64,000 nt of DNA from Streptomyces roseus. Lineage in GTDB: Bacteria; Actinomycetota; Actinomycetes; Streptomycetales; Streptomycetaceae. This document shows positions 27,046-35,831 of the stretch, one piece after another (positions within the stretch are counted from its first letter, which is position 1; each line of letters begins with the position of its first letter). Below the pieces are notes generated by a model. That model was not told where the DNA came from. It did no database searches and saw only the letters and a list, made by a program, of their open reading frames with translations. The stretch is from assembly GCF_001044425.1 (NCBI RefSeq), contig NZ_LFML01000085.1:62592-126591 (forward strand). The letters run 5' to 3'. The position numbers were made by a program, and so were the translations under genes.

Positions 27046-28023
27046 GAGGTGTTCCGCCTTTCGGTCTCGTTGGCTTCGGCTTGTTCCGCTTCCTGTGCTG
27101 TGGTGCCGGCTAAAAGGCGGAGATCTCGCTCTGGGCATGAGGGCTCCCTCGCGTTGTAAGCGCTGGTGCAGGTCGGCCGCGGTGCGGAGCGCGAAGCGCA
27201 GGTCGTTCATCGCGGGCCGGTCGCCCACGCCGTCGGACAGCGCGGCGGTCACGACGCCTCGCAGGGGCTCCGGGACGAGGGGCAGCTTCGGGTGGCCGGC
27301 CAGGCGGGGGATGTCCGCGCACAGGTATCGGTAGACGAGGACACCGAGGCTGAACACGTCGGCTGCCGGGGCGGCCTCGTGGTAGCCGGTGAGGTACTCC
27401 GGCGGCCAGTGGACCTCGGGGCCGCGGTGTTCCGGCCCGCGCGGGGTGGACAGACGGCGGGCGGCTCCAAGGTCGGTGATCAGGCCCCGGCCCTGGTCGA
27501 TGAGGATGTTCTCCTGGTAGACGTCGCGGTGGACGATTCCGCGCTGGTGCAGGTTGCTCAGGCCGTCGGCGACGTCGGCGAGGATGCTGAGACCCTTGCC
27601 GGTGTCCTTGGACGTGGCCATGAAGGCCCGGAAGTTCCCGCCGTCGCAGTGCGGCATGGTGTACCAGTCGAACCGCCCCGAGCTGCCCTGTTCCAACAGC
27701 GGGACGATGTGATCGGCTCCTCCGGCGGCGGCGGTCAGCTCCGCCTCGTGGCGAAAGTCTTCGCGGGTGAGGGCGCGTTCGGTCTCCGTCATCTGCGCGT
27801 ACCAGTAGAAGCCGTACGCGGCGGGCCTCTCGCTGGGGTCGAGCTCGGCCAGGACGTGGTTGCTGCCGAAGCCCGCCTTCAGTACGACGCCCTCCTGGCC
27901 GGGGCGGCTCGCTCTGACCAGGGTGCTGGCCCGCGTGAACGCGAGGAGGTCGTTGATGTGCCAGCCGTCCGTGCGGAGCTGATCGAGGACCCAGGCTGCG
28001 GGATGCATCGGGTGCAGGTTCAT
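26902..28023 (-). CDS. Protein-kinase-like phosphotransferase, frame open into precursor
   Basis: Kinase fold at residues about 40-300: VVLKAGFGSN (Lys), HRDVYQENIL catalytic loop, DLGAARRL in place of DFG, and DVFSLGVLVY in the C-lobe. DLG instead of DFG and Tyr-Gln instead of Lys-Pro after HRD mark a divergent member closer to antibiotic phosphotransferases. The kinase body ends near 27150 (LQREGAL), followed by about 35 residues of Arg/Ser-rich linker and then the 47-residue candidate peptide without any stop. ATG 28023 overlaps the preceding gene as ATGA. It may phosphorylate the precursor during maturation. Confidence 0.75.
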   Translation of the reverse strand: MNLHPMHPAAWVLDQLRTDGWHINDLLAFTRASTLVRASRPGQEGVVLKAGFGSNHVLAELDPSERPAAYGFYWYAQMTETERALTREDFRHEAELTAAAGGADHIVPLLEQGSSGRFDWYTMPHCDGGNFRAFMATSKDTGKGLSILADVADGLSNLHQRGIVHRDVYQENILIDQGRGLITDLGAARRLSTPRGPEHRGPEVHWPPEYLTGYHEAAPAADVFSLGVLVYRYLCADIPRLAGHPKLPLVPEPLRGVVTAALSDGVGDRPAMNDLRFALRTAADLHQRLQREGALMPRARSPPFSRHHSTGSGTSRSQRDRKAEHLMNQDRITDFLANVEDLRGEDETVRTTAHTSSVSAEGWPAAEAETTTA

Positions 28024-28667
28024 CGGCTCGCTCCCTTGTTCGTGGCCGTGGGGCTGCCGGCCGAGCGGAGGTCCTTCATGCAGGCGTTCACCAGAGCTTC
28101 GAGGTCGGCATGGGTCGTGCAGGGGTGCTTCAGTACGGGCAGGCCCGTGGCCTTCGCCCAGGCGTCGGCGGCCTCGTTATAGAGGTCGGCCAGCCGGGCG
28201 GCGGCCTCGGGCTGTTCGGTGAAGCGACGCTCTGTCGCACGTCGAGTGATGCGGTCGTGGCAGATGTCAGGCTCGGTGGTCAGCAGAACGGTCAGCTGCG
28301 GACGGGCCTCGGTTTGCTCGGCGAGACGCTCGACGTACGTGTCGACGTGCTGCCGGTGGAGCAGGGCGAGCAAGCAGGCGGTGGAGAGGGTGAGCCGGTC
28401 GGCGAGGACCGGGCCCTCGGTGAGGGCGACGGCGATGTTGAAGCGGGAGTGCAGGGCCAGGTCCCGGGCGGCGGCCTCGATGGCCTCCTGCTCGTCGCCC
28501 CCGTGCCCGGCCCGCAGACGGGTCAGCGTGCGAGTGGCCGGGTGGGAGAGCCAGGAGAACTGGCCGATGTGGCTGAGGGGGATGCCCTCGGCGTGGGCGG
28601 CGGCTAGGAGCCGGTCTCGGAGGGTGCTCTTTCCGGCGCCGGCTATGCCTTCCAAGGCCAGGAGCAC
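28020..28667 (-). CDS. P-loop nucleoside/nucleotide-kinase-like protein (thymidylate kinase fold)
   Basis: Protein of 215 aa with Walker A EGIAGAGKST near its start and an overall pattern (SHIGQFSWLS, VLADRLTLST, PQLTVLLTTEPDICHDRI) like thymidylate kinases and related small-molecule kinases. GTG 28667 lies 4 bp after the stop of the oxygenase gene, and the stop overlaps the next start. The substrate cannot be read; in this operon it may act on a cofactor or on the peptide. Confidence 0.75.
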   Translation of the reverse strand: MLLALEGIAGAGKSTLRDRLLAAAHAEGIPLSHIGQFSWLSHPATRTLTRLRAGHGGDEQEAIEAAARDLALHSRFNIAVALTEGPVLADRLTLSTACLLALLHRQHVDTYVERLAEQTEARPQLTVLLTTEPDICHDRITRRATERRFTEQPEAAARLADLYNEAADAWAKATGLPVLKHPCTTHADLEALVNACMKDLRSAGSPTATNKGASR

Positions 28668-28671
28668 GCGT

Positions 28672-29406
28672 TCACCCGGCCGTGGTGGGCTCGGCGATGA
28701 GCCAGCTGATGAACTTGGCGACCCGACCGGACATGACCGGGAGGGTTCCGTGCGCGAGCTGGGAGCCGTACAGCAGGGCCGTTCCGGGAGCCGGGGCGAC
28801 ACTCCAGCGGGTACGGGGCATCTGCTGAAACCAGGTCGCGGAGTTGTCGGCTCCGTCGTGGGCCAGCCACATGCCCTCCTCGTAGCCATTCGAGGCGGCA
28901 TCGGGGGCCTTGCCGTTCCACAGGCGGTCGCTGGAAGTGGTCTCGACGTAGAAGGCGCCTCCGGCGTCGGCCTGGGTGATCACGACGCTGATGCCGGCGA
29001 TCTGGCGGGGCCAGGCGAGCGGGTCGGGGGCGATGCCGTCGAGGTGGCTGGTGATGTGCTGGCCCACGCCGTACTCGACGTACGTCCACGGGCGGCACAG
29101 GGTGATCGAGGGCATGACGCGGGAGAACGCCGGGCGAGCGCGTTCGAAGGCATCACCCAGGAGCTTCTCGGCGGCTTCGGGGATCGAGGGGATCTCGACG
29201 CGTCCGGCCGGCTCGTAGACGGCCATGGCCTCTTCGGGGCTGTGGCCGGGGATTTCGTGGATTGACGTACGGCGCTCGCCACCGAAGCGGCTGGTTCCGC
29301 CGCTGGTCAGGACGTCGTTCATGAGGTCGGCGAGCTGGGTCCGCTCGGCGTTGCTGAGGAAGTTCTCGATGCTTCCGACGCCGACGGTCTCGGCAATGTG
29401 GATCAC
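28672..29406 (-). CDS. 2-oxoglutarate/Fe(II) oxygenase
   Basis: Protein of 244 aa with the facial triad HLDG (His-x-Asp, near residue 120) and a distal AHGTLP His near residue 222, then RVAKFISW supplying the Arg that binds 2-oxoglutarate. GTG 29406 overlaps the upstream gene (GTGA). Enzymes of this fold hydroxylate or desaturate small molecules and peptide side chains. A second hydroxylase next to the HExxH protein suggests two oxidations on one product. Confidence 0.8.
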   Translation of the reverse strand: MIHIAETVGVGSIENFLSNAERTQLADLMNDVLTSGGTSRFGGERRTSIHEIPGHSPEEAMAVYEPAGRVEIPSIPEAAEKLLGDAFERARPAFSRVMPSITLCRPWTYVEYGVGQHITSHLDGIAPDPLAWPRQIAGISVVITQADAGGAFYVETTSSDRLWNGKAPDAASNGYEEGMWLAHDGADNSATWFQQMPRTRWSVAPAPGTALLYGSQLAHGTLPVMSGRVAKFISWLIAEPTTAG

Positions 29407-30035
29407 TTCGTGGTTCCCCCTTGCTGGAGCACGCGGTGGATGTCGTTCAGGTCCGTGCAGTGGTTGAGCCAGCTGACGACCGGGCTGCGGGTGGCGGCCA
29501 GCGGGTCGTGCCACAGGGCGAGCAGTTCTCCGGTCAACGGCAGGGCGCCGCTGTCGGGCAGGAGGTCAGCGTCAGGTGTCTCGGCCTGGGCCAAGGCGCC
29601 GCACGAGGCCCCGTGCTGCTGGGTGAAGACGAGGGCGAGACGGGTTGCGGCTGTGGTGCGGCAGGCCCGTACGAGGGGGTCCGTGGGTAGCGGCAGGCCG
29701 TACGCGTTGTGTTCGGCGACTGTCCATGCCTGGGCGATGGCGGCGCCGGAGGCTGCGATGTGGCAGGTCGCGCAGCACTTGTGGTCGGAGTCCGGGCAGA
29801 GGCGAAGGTGCTCGCCGAGGCTGGCCGCGATCTCGTCGAGGACGGCCCAAGCGGTACTTGCCAGCACGGTGCCGACGTCTGGTTGTCGGCATCCCGTGGT
29901 GTTCATGTGGTTGCAGCAGGCCTTGCCCGCTCTGGGCTGCTTGCTGGAGGTGAGGGCGGGTTCGATGAACAGGGTGTGGAAGTAGGCGATGCGGCCCAGG
30001 AGCTGGTGGATGGTGACCGTGTCGCCGGGCTTCAT
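29403..30035 (-). CDS. Cys-rich protein of the RiPP-like operon
   Basis: Protein of 210 aa with Cys clusters KACCNHMNTTGC and LCPDSDHKCCATC, plus more Cys at HGASCGAL and NHCTDL. This is unusual for Streptomyces cytosol and suggests metal or Fe-S binding. No family was recognised. It overlaps both neighbours by 4 bp (ATGA upstream, GTGA downstream), so it is tightly coupled to the radical SAM enzyme and could deliver electrons or bind the peptide. Confidence 0.6.
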   Translation of the reverse strand: MKPGDTVTIHQLLGRIAYFHTLFIEPALTSSKQPRAGKACCNHMNTTGCRQPDVGTVLASTAWAVLDEIAASLGEHLRLCPDSDHKCCATCHIAASGAAIAQAWTVAEHNAYGLPLPTDPLVRACRTTAATRLALVFTQQHGASCGALAQAETPDADLLPDSGALPLTGELLALWHDPLAATRSPVVSWLNHCTDLNDIHRVLQQGGTTK

Positions 30036-31918
30036 CGCAGCACCCCCTCGGGGGCTTGCGGCAACACCGGCAGCGGGCAGGCGCACACGGATTCGGCCTT
30101 GGGGCGCTCGGCGTCGAGGGCTGCGGCCAACATAGCGGTGGCCTCGTTCAGGCGGGCGAAGTAGCCGTCCCACCCCTGACCGGAGCCGGGGTCCAGGCTC
30201 AGGTCGAGGACCGGGGTGGTGGTGCCCGTGTTCTCGCAGGTGAGCTCCGAGCGGCCGACGTTGACCTCGATGCCCGCGGGCAGGAGGGCGCTTGCGAAGG
30301 TGGCGGCACGGCACAGTGCCGCAGCAATACGGGCGTACTCCTGGCGGTCGCGGGGGAGGAGCCCGATGCGCAGACCCGTCGGGGCCAGGTCCACGCCGGT
30401 GTACTGGTGGCCCTGGCAGCTGTCGTACGTGACGAGCCCCCAGACTCGGGTGACCGTGTCGACCAACGGCCATACGCCGGGTTCGATAGCCGCATGCCAC
30501 ATCGGGTGGGCTGGGGTGAGATCGTCGGCTTCGTGGATACCGGCGAGGCCCAAGGTGTTGATGTTGCCGTGCTCACTGGTGTGCAGCCTGACTTCGTTGC
30601 CGACGAGGTTGGGGGTGTCCCAGCTGGTCAGGAAGGCGTTCACGTCGCGCACGCTGTTCGGGGTGCGGGGGCGCCAGCGCAGGCTCTGGCACCAGGCGCC
30701 GGCGGGGTGCGCGGGCTGGGCCAGCAGTGCGGCGACGCCGTCGATCATCCGCATGCGGTAGTCGCAGTACGCGTCGTGATCATTGTTCGGGTCCTGGCGC
30801 CAGCGGGTGGCGATGCATCCTCCGCCGCAGGTGGTGCGGTAGTCGCAGGTCGTGCACTTGTCCATCAGGGCTTTGCCCTGGTCCAAGAGGAGGGAGTTCT
30901 GCTGGGCGTGGACCACCTCGCGCTCGTCGGCCGTGGACTCCAACTGGGTGAGGCGGGCCTGGGGCCAGGGAAGTTCGTCGCAGCTCCCGAGGCGGCCATC
31001 GGGGTAGAGGGTGAAGACGTGGCCGCACTTGAGGTCGGAGAAATGGCAGAAGCCTGTCGTCAGACCCCGTAATCGTCGGATCGTGGAGACGGCCGGTTCC
31101 AGCTTGATGCGGGCGAAGTGTCCGGCGGTGATCCAGTGAGCGGTGGCGGCAAGGACGAACTGGGCGTACTCGTCGGGATGGATCGCCCAGGCCGGGCCAT
31201 CGGCTGCGTTCACGGCAGCCTGCTGAAGCAGTCGGCTGGCCGACTTGCGCCTGCTCCGCAGGGCCGTGGAGCGGCGGATTGTGGAGTCGAAGCAGGGTAC
31301 GAAGCTGATCGCGTTGACCGAACCGAAGCCGGCGAGGTGGTCCAGCACCTCTTCAGCGCGGTCCAGCACGGCCGGGGTCACCGCGGCGATCACACCGACG
31401 CTCCGGCCCCGCTCTGCGAGCAGGTTCAGGGTAGCGGCGACGCGCGGATACACGGGCTTGCCGTCGTAGCCGACGCGCCAGGCGTTGCCCTGGGCGTCAC
31501 CGTCGAGGGAGATGCCGATCCGGAGGTCCGGGCAGAGGGTGTCGAACATGTCGAGCCAGTCGGCGTCGAGCAGGACACCGTTGGTCTGCAGGCTGACGCG
31601 GACGACCTGCGGCAGGCCGGACAGCTCCGCCAGGATCTCGCCGATGTGCTTCCGCCCGGCCGTCAGGGGCTCGCCGCCGTGGAGTTCGACGGCGAGCTTG
31701 CGGCCCTTGAAGATGCTGGCGAGGCGCCTGATCTGGTCGGCGCTGACCCTGGCACCCCCGGGGGCCTCCTTGCGCTTCTCGTAGCAATAGAGGCAGTCGA
31801 TGTCGCACGTCTCGCCGCGCGTCTTGACGATGACCGACACCGCGGTGCCGGTGTCATCGGCGTCCAGGCTCCGGTAGAGCCCGTCGATCGTGTGGCGCTG
31901 TTCTGTGCTGAGGTTCAT
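30032..31918 (-). CDS. Radical SAM/SPASM peptide-modifying enzyme with extra C-terminal domain
   Basis: Protein of 628 aa. Residues 38-45 are CDIDCLYC, the CX3CX2C cluster that binds the radical SAM [4Fe-4S]; LHGGEPLTAG follows. A SPASM region with CDYRTTCGGGC and later Cys binds extra clusters, as in enzymes that crosslink RiPP side chains. The last 200 residues (from about SVRDVNAFLTSW) form an added domain I do not recognise. AGGAGG lies 6 bp before ATG 31918. It would make C-C or thioether-type crosslinks on the precursor; the target residue is unknown, with the precursor's Trp an obvious candidate. Confidence 0.87.
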   Translation of the reverse strand: MNLSTEQRHTIDGLYRSLDADDTGTAVSVIVKTRGETCDIDCLYCYEKRKEAPGGARVSADQIRRLASIFKGRKLAVELHGGEPLTAGRKHIGEILAELSGLPQVVRVSLQTNGVLLDADWLDMFDTLCPDLRIGISLDGDAQGNAWRVGYDGKPVYPRVAATLNLLAERGRSVGVIAAVTPAVLDRAEEVLDHLAGFGSVNAISFVPCFDSTIRRSTALRSRRKSASRLLQQAAVNAADGPAWAIHPDEYAQFVLAATAHWITAGHFARIKLEPAVSTIRRLRGLTTGFCHFSDLKCGHVFTLYPDGRLGSCDELPWPQARLTQLESTADEREVVHAQQNSLLLDQGKALMDKCTTCDYRTTCGGGCIATRWRQDPNNDHDAYCDYRMRMIDGVAALLAQPAHPAGAWCQSLRWRPRTPNSVRDVNAFLTSWDTPNLVGNEVRLHTSEHGNINTLGLAGIHEADDLTPAHPMWHAAIEPGVWPLVDTVTRVWGLVTYDSCQGHQYTGVDLAPTGLRIGLLPRDRQEYARIAAALCRAATFASALLPAGIEVNVGRSELTCENTGTTTPVLDLSLDPGSGQGWDGYFARLNEATAMLAAALDAERPKAESVCACPLPVLPQAPEGVLR

Positions 31919-31957
31919 CGGCTGCCCCCTCCTATGCTGCCGTGACCGGATGAATGG

Positions 31958-32392
31958 CTAGTCGGACAAACACCCCAGCAGGGCGCCCTGGCCGGACTGG
32001 AGAATGTGCGCGGCCTCCAGCGGGATCCAGAAGCACTCGAAGTGAGTCGGCTCCTGCTCGCCGTCGTGGTCCTCCTGGCTCATCCACCGCTCCGGGGTCG
32101 GCTCGGTGAGCTCCAGGTGGAAGACATGCCGGTGCTGGATCTCGAACCGGTACGGACTGATGTCGTACTCGGTCTCGCCGAGCTTGCGGACGATCTTGAA
32201 GTCCGACAGGCCGGTCTCCTCGCGGGCCTCACGCAGAGCGGCCACCTCCGGGGTCTCACCGGGGCGGATGCTGCCCGCAGGCACCTGGATGCCGACCTCC
32301 TCGTAGGAGTAGTCGGTGTGGCGGAACACCAGCAGGCGTCCGTCGCGCACGACGTAGACGAGGACCTTTTCCTTCGTGACCTTCTCGGGCAT
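31958..32392 (-). CDS. NUDIX hydrolase, first gene of RiPP-like operon
   Basis: Protein of 144 aa with the Nudix box PGETPEVAALREAREETGL (G-x5-E-x7-REUXEE-x-G-U). It hydrolyses a nucleoside diphosphate linked to another group; the substrate is unknown. GGAGG sits 8 bp before ATG 32392, which favours it over ATG 32407. It is 39 bp upstream of the radical SAM gene on the same strand. Confidence 0.8.
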   Translation of the reverse strand: MPEKVTKEKVLVYVVRDGRLLVFRHTDYSYEEVGIQVPAGSIRPGETPEVAALREAREETGLSDFKIVRKLGETEYDISPYRFEIQHRHVFHLELTEPTPERWMSQEDHDGEQEPTHFECFWIPLEAAHILQSGQGALLGCLSD

Positions 32393-32543
32393 AGCGAAAA
32401 CCTCCACTTGGTACAGGAGCTGATTCGTGGGCCCGGCCCCGTAGAGGGCCGGGGGCTGCTTGTCCCGTGGTCGACCGCGAAAGTCGGTGTCCCGGGGAAG
32501 CCCACGAGTCTAGGCCCCCAACTTGCTGTCAAATCAGCGCTAT

Positions 32544-33140
32544 TCAGTCGATGGGCTGGCCCGCAAAGGGCCGCCCTGCTGCCGGGGTTACAGTCCGGCG
32601 CCTGGCCCTCGTTCGGGTGTGCGATGGCGCTCCAGCTGCCGGTGCACGAACCCTCGTCACCGCCCGATCAGCCACGTCGCCGGCATGGTCGTGGGGCAGA
32701 CGCCGATCACGACGGCTGTCCTGATCTGTCGGTCGATCACCCGCACTGCGGGGCAGATCGAACTCCGCCCAGCAGCGCTTGCCCGTCGCCGTCAGATCGG
32801 CACCGTGGCGGTCGGCGAGCACGGATACGAGATACAGACCGCGCCCGGACTCGGCGCTCCCGCTCAAGGGCTCCGGTCGCGGCAGCGCCTTCGTAGCGTC
32901 ATGCACCTCGACCGCAAGCACAGGCCCCTCCCGGTAGACGCTGACGGTGACCGGCCCCCACGCGGTGTGGCGCACGGCGTTGGTGATCAGCTCGCCAGCA
33001 GCCAGCTCGATTCCGGACAGTGCCTCCGCGTCGAGCCGTATGCCCCAGGAGCGGATCTCGGCCACGACGCGGTGTCGTGCCTGCTGGGCGGCGGCTGCCG
33101 TTCGGGTGACGGTGAACGTGAGCTGGTGGTGCGCTGCCAT
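32544..33140 (-). CDS. ATP-binding anti-sigma-type regulator (HATPase, RsbW-like)
   Basis: Protein of 198 aa. N-box ELAAGELITNAVRHT and a G2-like loop SAESGRGLYLVSVLADRHG define the small GHKL fold of RsbW/SpoIIAB-type kinases, very common in Streptomyces, which bind sigma or anti-anti-sigma factors. The fold ends near CWAEFDLPRS; the last 60 residues are Arg/Thr-rich and not protein-like, so the true stop may have been lost by frameshift. It is divergent from the regulator at 33406 and lies about 150 bp upstream of the NUDIX gene. Confidence 0.75.
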   Translation of the reverse strand: MAAHHQLTFTVTRTAAAAQQARHRVVAEIRSWGIRLDAEALSGIELAAGELITNAVRHTAWGPVTVSVYREGPVLAVEVHDATKALPRPEPLSGSAESGRGLYLVSVLADRHGADLTATGKRCWAEFDLPRSAGDRPTDQDSRRDRRLPHDHAGDVADRAVTRVRAPAAGAPSHTRTRARRRTVTPAAGRPFAGQPID

Positions 33141-33405
33141 GAGCGGGCCTCCTGGGCTACCTGACTTGCGTTGCCGCGGCGGAGACTCAGCCGCGCAGGG
33201 CGCTGTCTTGCCGGGGCGAAGACGAAGTGTTCACGGCGGCTCCCGCCTGAACGAGGCCCTGAACGACGCCGAACGCGGCCCTTTCGTGCCTAACCGATGT
33301 CTATTCACCGTCCACCTGGATTTTCTGGACAACAGATCTTCGATCGGCGGCTGTTGATGTCTAGCGTGGATGCCGGACAAGGAACCCCGGCATGAGGGAG
33401 CGGCT

Positions 33406-34773
33406 GTGGAGCCATCAGGACCGACCCTCTTCCAGACCCTGATCAATCAGCGGGGCTGGCAGGACTACCAGGTCTTCAAACGACGGTACGAACAGGCGGC
33501 CAAGCAGTTAGCTGAGCTGGAGGGGCCGTCCTCGATCGCGACCGCGACGATCGAGAAGCGGCAGTTCTTCCGGTACGCGCATGGCGAGGTCCGGACCCCA
33601 CAGACCGTCGCCCGCCGCGTCCTGGAGTTCATGTTTCCGGGCATCCCGGCCACCCGAATCCTCGGGCCTGCGGAGTCCAAGCCGGGCCCTTCCCCACACC
33701 GCCCAGCGGCTGACGACCGCGATGCAGTGGATCCATCCGAGTACGGCCTTGAAGACGTGGTCATGGCGGCGGCGAATGAGTCGGCGCAGTTCGCGGCCAG
33801 GGCAGAGAGCAGCAACGTGGGACCGCACACTCTGGAGCAGCTGGAAGCTGACATCCGCCGCCTCGTCATGACGTACCCCAACCGGCCCGTCGGGCCCCTG
33901 TTCCGCGAGGTCCGTGCCCTCCGAGACCGCGCCTTCGAACTTCTCGAAGGACGTCAGCCACCGCGGTACACCTCCGACCTCTACGTGGGCGCCGGCGTCC
34001 TGTGCGGCGTTCTGGCGAATGCCAGTTTCGACCTGGGCCGCTACGACGCGGCCGAGACACAAGCCCGTACCGCCTTCCTGTTCGGCGAACTCGCGGGGCA
34101 CAACGGACTACGCTCCTGGGTACGCGGACTCCAGGCACTGATCGCGTACTGGGACGGCCGCCCCGTAGACGCCGTACGCCTTGCGGACTCCGGAAGCGCG
34201 TTCACCCCGGAGTCCGGCACGGCGCAGATCCGGTTGGAGAGCATCAAGGCACGCGCCTACGGCCAGCTCAACCGGGGCAGCGATGCCCTGGCGGCCCTCA
34301 GCGCCGCCGACCACCTGCGAGAGCGTCTCGCCGAGGGGGACGAACTGCCAGGCGGGATGATGGCCTTCCCCGTCGAGAAGCAACTGTTCTACTCCAGCAG
34401 CACGCACCTCTGGCTGGCGGGCACCCAACACCTCAGCGATGCCGAGGCTCGCGCCGACGAAGCGGTGGAGATGTTCCAGTCTGCGCCGCCGGAGCAGCAG
34501 AGACTCGGCGAGATGTCCCTGGCCCGCATGGACCTGGCCATGGCTCGGCTGGGCCGAGGAGACGTCGACGGGGCCGCGACCCAGATCCACGCCGTCCTCG
34601 GGGTCAGCGCCCGGCGCCGCACCGAGAGCGTCGACCGCCGGATCGGCCACTTCAGCCGTCAGCTTGCACTTCACCCCGGGGCTGGATCACCTGCCGCGAT
34701 CGGCCTTCGTGAGGTGATCATTGCTCATCAGGAACGCATGCCCGCTCAGCTCCCGCCAGGAGGCAGCCAGTGA
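33406..34773 (+). CDS. XRE/TPR-type transcriptional regulator
   Basis: Protein of 455 aa. The N-terminus (GWQDYQVFKRRYEQAAKQLAE ... FRYAHGEVRTPQTVARRVLE) fits the DNA-binding domain of streptomycete regulators that are followed by tetratricopeptide-like helices, here about residues 140-440. Such proteins sense a ligand or peptide. GTG 33406 has GAGGGAG about 7 bp upstream; ATG 33370 is an alternative without ribosome site. It overlaps the next gene by GTGA. It could control the divergent RiPP-like operon, but no operator was seen. Confidence 0.7.
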   Translation: MEPSGPTLFQTLINQRGWQDYQVFKRRYEQAAKQLAELEGPSSIATATIEKRQFFRYAHGEVRTPQTVARRVLEFMFPGIPATRILGPAESKPGPSPHRPAADDRDAVDPSEYGLEDVVMAAANESAQFAARAESSNVGPHTLEQLEADIRRLVMTYPNRPVGPLFREVRALRDRAFELLEGRQPPRYTSDLYVGAGVLCGVLANASFDLGRYDAAETQARTAFLFGELAGHNGLRSWVRGLQALIAYWDGRPVDAVRLADSGSAFTPESGTAQIRLESIKARAYGQLNRGSDALAALSAADHLRERLAEGDELPGGMMAFPVEKQLFYSSSTHLWLAGTQHLSDAEARADEAVEMFQSAPPEQQRLGEMSLARMDLAMARLGRGDVDGAATQIHAVLGVSARRRTESVDRRIGHFSRQLALHPGAGSPAAIGLREVIIAHQERMPAQLPPGGSQ

Positions 34774-35612
34774 CGACCGTGACCCTCTTGCACCCCGGAG
34801 CCATGGGCGCGGCCGTCGCCGCCCAGGCCGTCAAGGCAGGCCACGAGGTGCTGTGGGTGCCGGAAGGCCGGAGCGACGCCACCCACCGACGCGCGAAGGA
34901 AGTCGGCACCACCGCGTGCGACTCGCTCGACGAGGCGCTGGAGAGGAGTGAGATCGTCCTGTCGATCTGTCCTCCGCAGGCCGCCGAAGACGTGGCGACC
35001 ACGGTCGCCGACCACGCCTTCGCCGGGGTGTACGTCGACGCCAACGCGATCAACCCCCAGCGAATGCAGCGAATCGCGGAGGAGATCAGGCCGGGCGCCA
35101 TGGTCCTCGACGGTGCGATCTTCGGCCCGCCGCCCGGTGGCCAGCGGGCTGCTCGTCTCTACCTCGCCGGAGAAGCCCAAGCCGTGGACATGGTGGAGCC
35201 AGTGTTCAAGGACACCGCGCTACACGTCCGCCGCGCCAGCGGCAGCGTCGGTTCAGCCTCCGCACTGAAGATGGCGTTCGCCAGCTACCAGAAGGCCGCC
35301 CGCACCCTCGCCGGCGTGGCCCACGCGCTGGCCGACGCTCACGGCGTCGGCGATGAGCTCACGGCCGAGGCGCAGGTGATGGCGTCCAACATCCTCTCCG
35401 ACCCCGGATACCTGCCCAGCGTGGCCGCACGCGCCTGGCGCTGGGCGCCGGAGATGGAGGACATCGCCGAAACGCTCCGCGCCGCCAGGTTGCCTGCGGA
35501 TATGGCCGAAGCGGCGGTCGCGGTCATGGCCCGCTGGGAAGGAGACAAGGACCACTACGACATGTCGGTGGCAGAAGCCTTGTCTCATTTGAGGGAACAG
35601 CCTGCTCGCTGA
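34770..35612 (+). CDS. NAD(P)-dependent oxidoreductase, 6PGDH-like with DUF1932
   Basis: Protein of 280 aa with a Rossmann loop LLHPGAMGAAVAAQ at the N-terminus, VDANAINPQ and LDGAIFGPPPGG in the middle and a helical DUF1932 C-terminus (GSASALKMAFASYQKAARTLAGV). The dinucleotide site is Gly-x-Met-Gly rather than the classical GxGxxG. It likely reduces or oxidises a hydroxy or keto acid. Start GTG overlaps the regulator stop, so the two are co-expressed. Confidence 0.8.
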   Translation: MTTVTLLHPGAMGAAVAAQAVKAGHEVLWVPEGRSDATHRRAKEVGTTACDSLDEALERSEIVLSICPPQAAEDVATTVADHAFAGVYVDANAINPQRMQRIAEEIRPGAMVLDGAIFGPPPGGQRAARLYLAGEAQAVDMVEPVFKDTALHVRRASGSVGSASALKMAFASYQKAARTLAGVAHALADAHGVGDELTAEAQVMASNILSDPGYLPSVAARAWRWAPEMEDIAETLRAARLPADMAEAAVAVMARWEGDKDHYDMSVAEALSHLREQPAR

Positions 35613-35831
35613 GTGGGGGCCGCCTCAAGACAGTCGTGGTCGCGGACCATCTGCTGCACAGAGGCAAAGAGAGCGGAAGATGTGGTTGAACGGGGTGGTC
35701 CCGTGCGGCTCCGGTCGCCCGGTCGCGAAGCAGTGCTTTCTGCCCTTGGCGGCAGCCGCAAGCACCGAAAGGGATCGGTGGCCGGGAGGGTTCCTGGCCA
35801 CCGGTCGCGCGGTGTTGCCCGGTGGGGGCGG

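Noticed and set aside
27110..27322. Minus-strand frame ending SEISAF as an alternative kinase end or FxSxx-type precursor
   Set aside because: Frame is Arg/Pro-rich before the end and shadows the kinase; kept only as a frameshift note.
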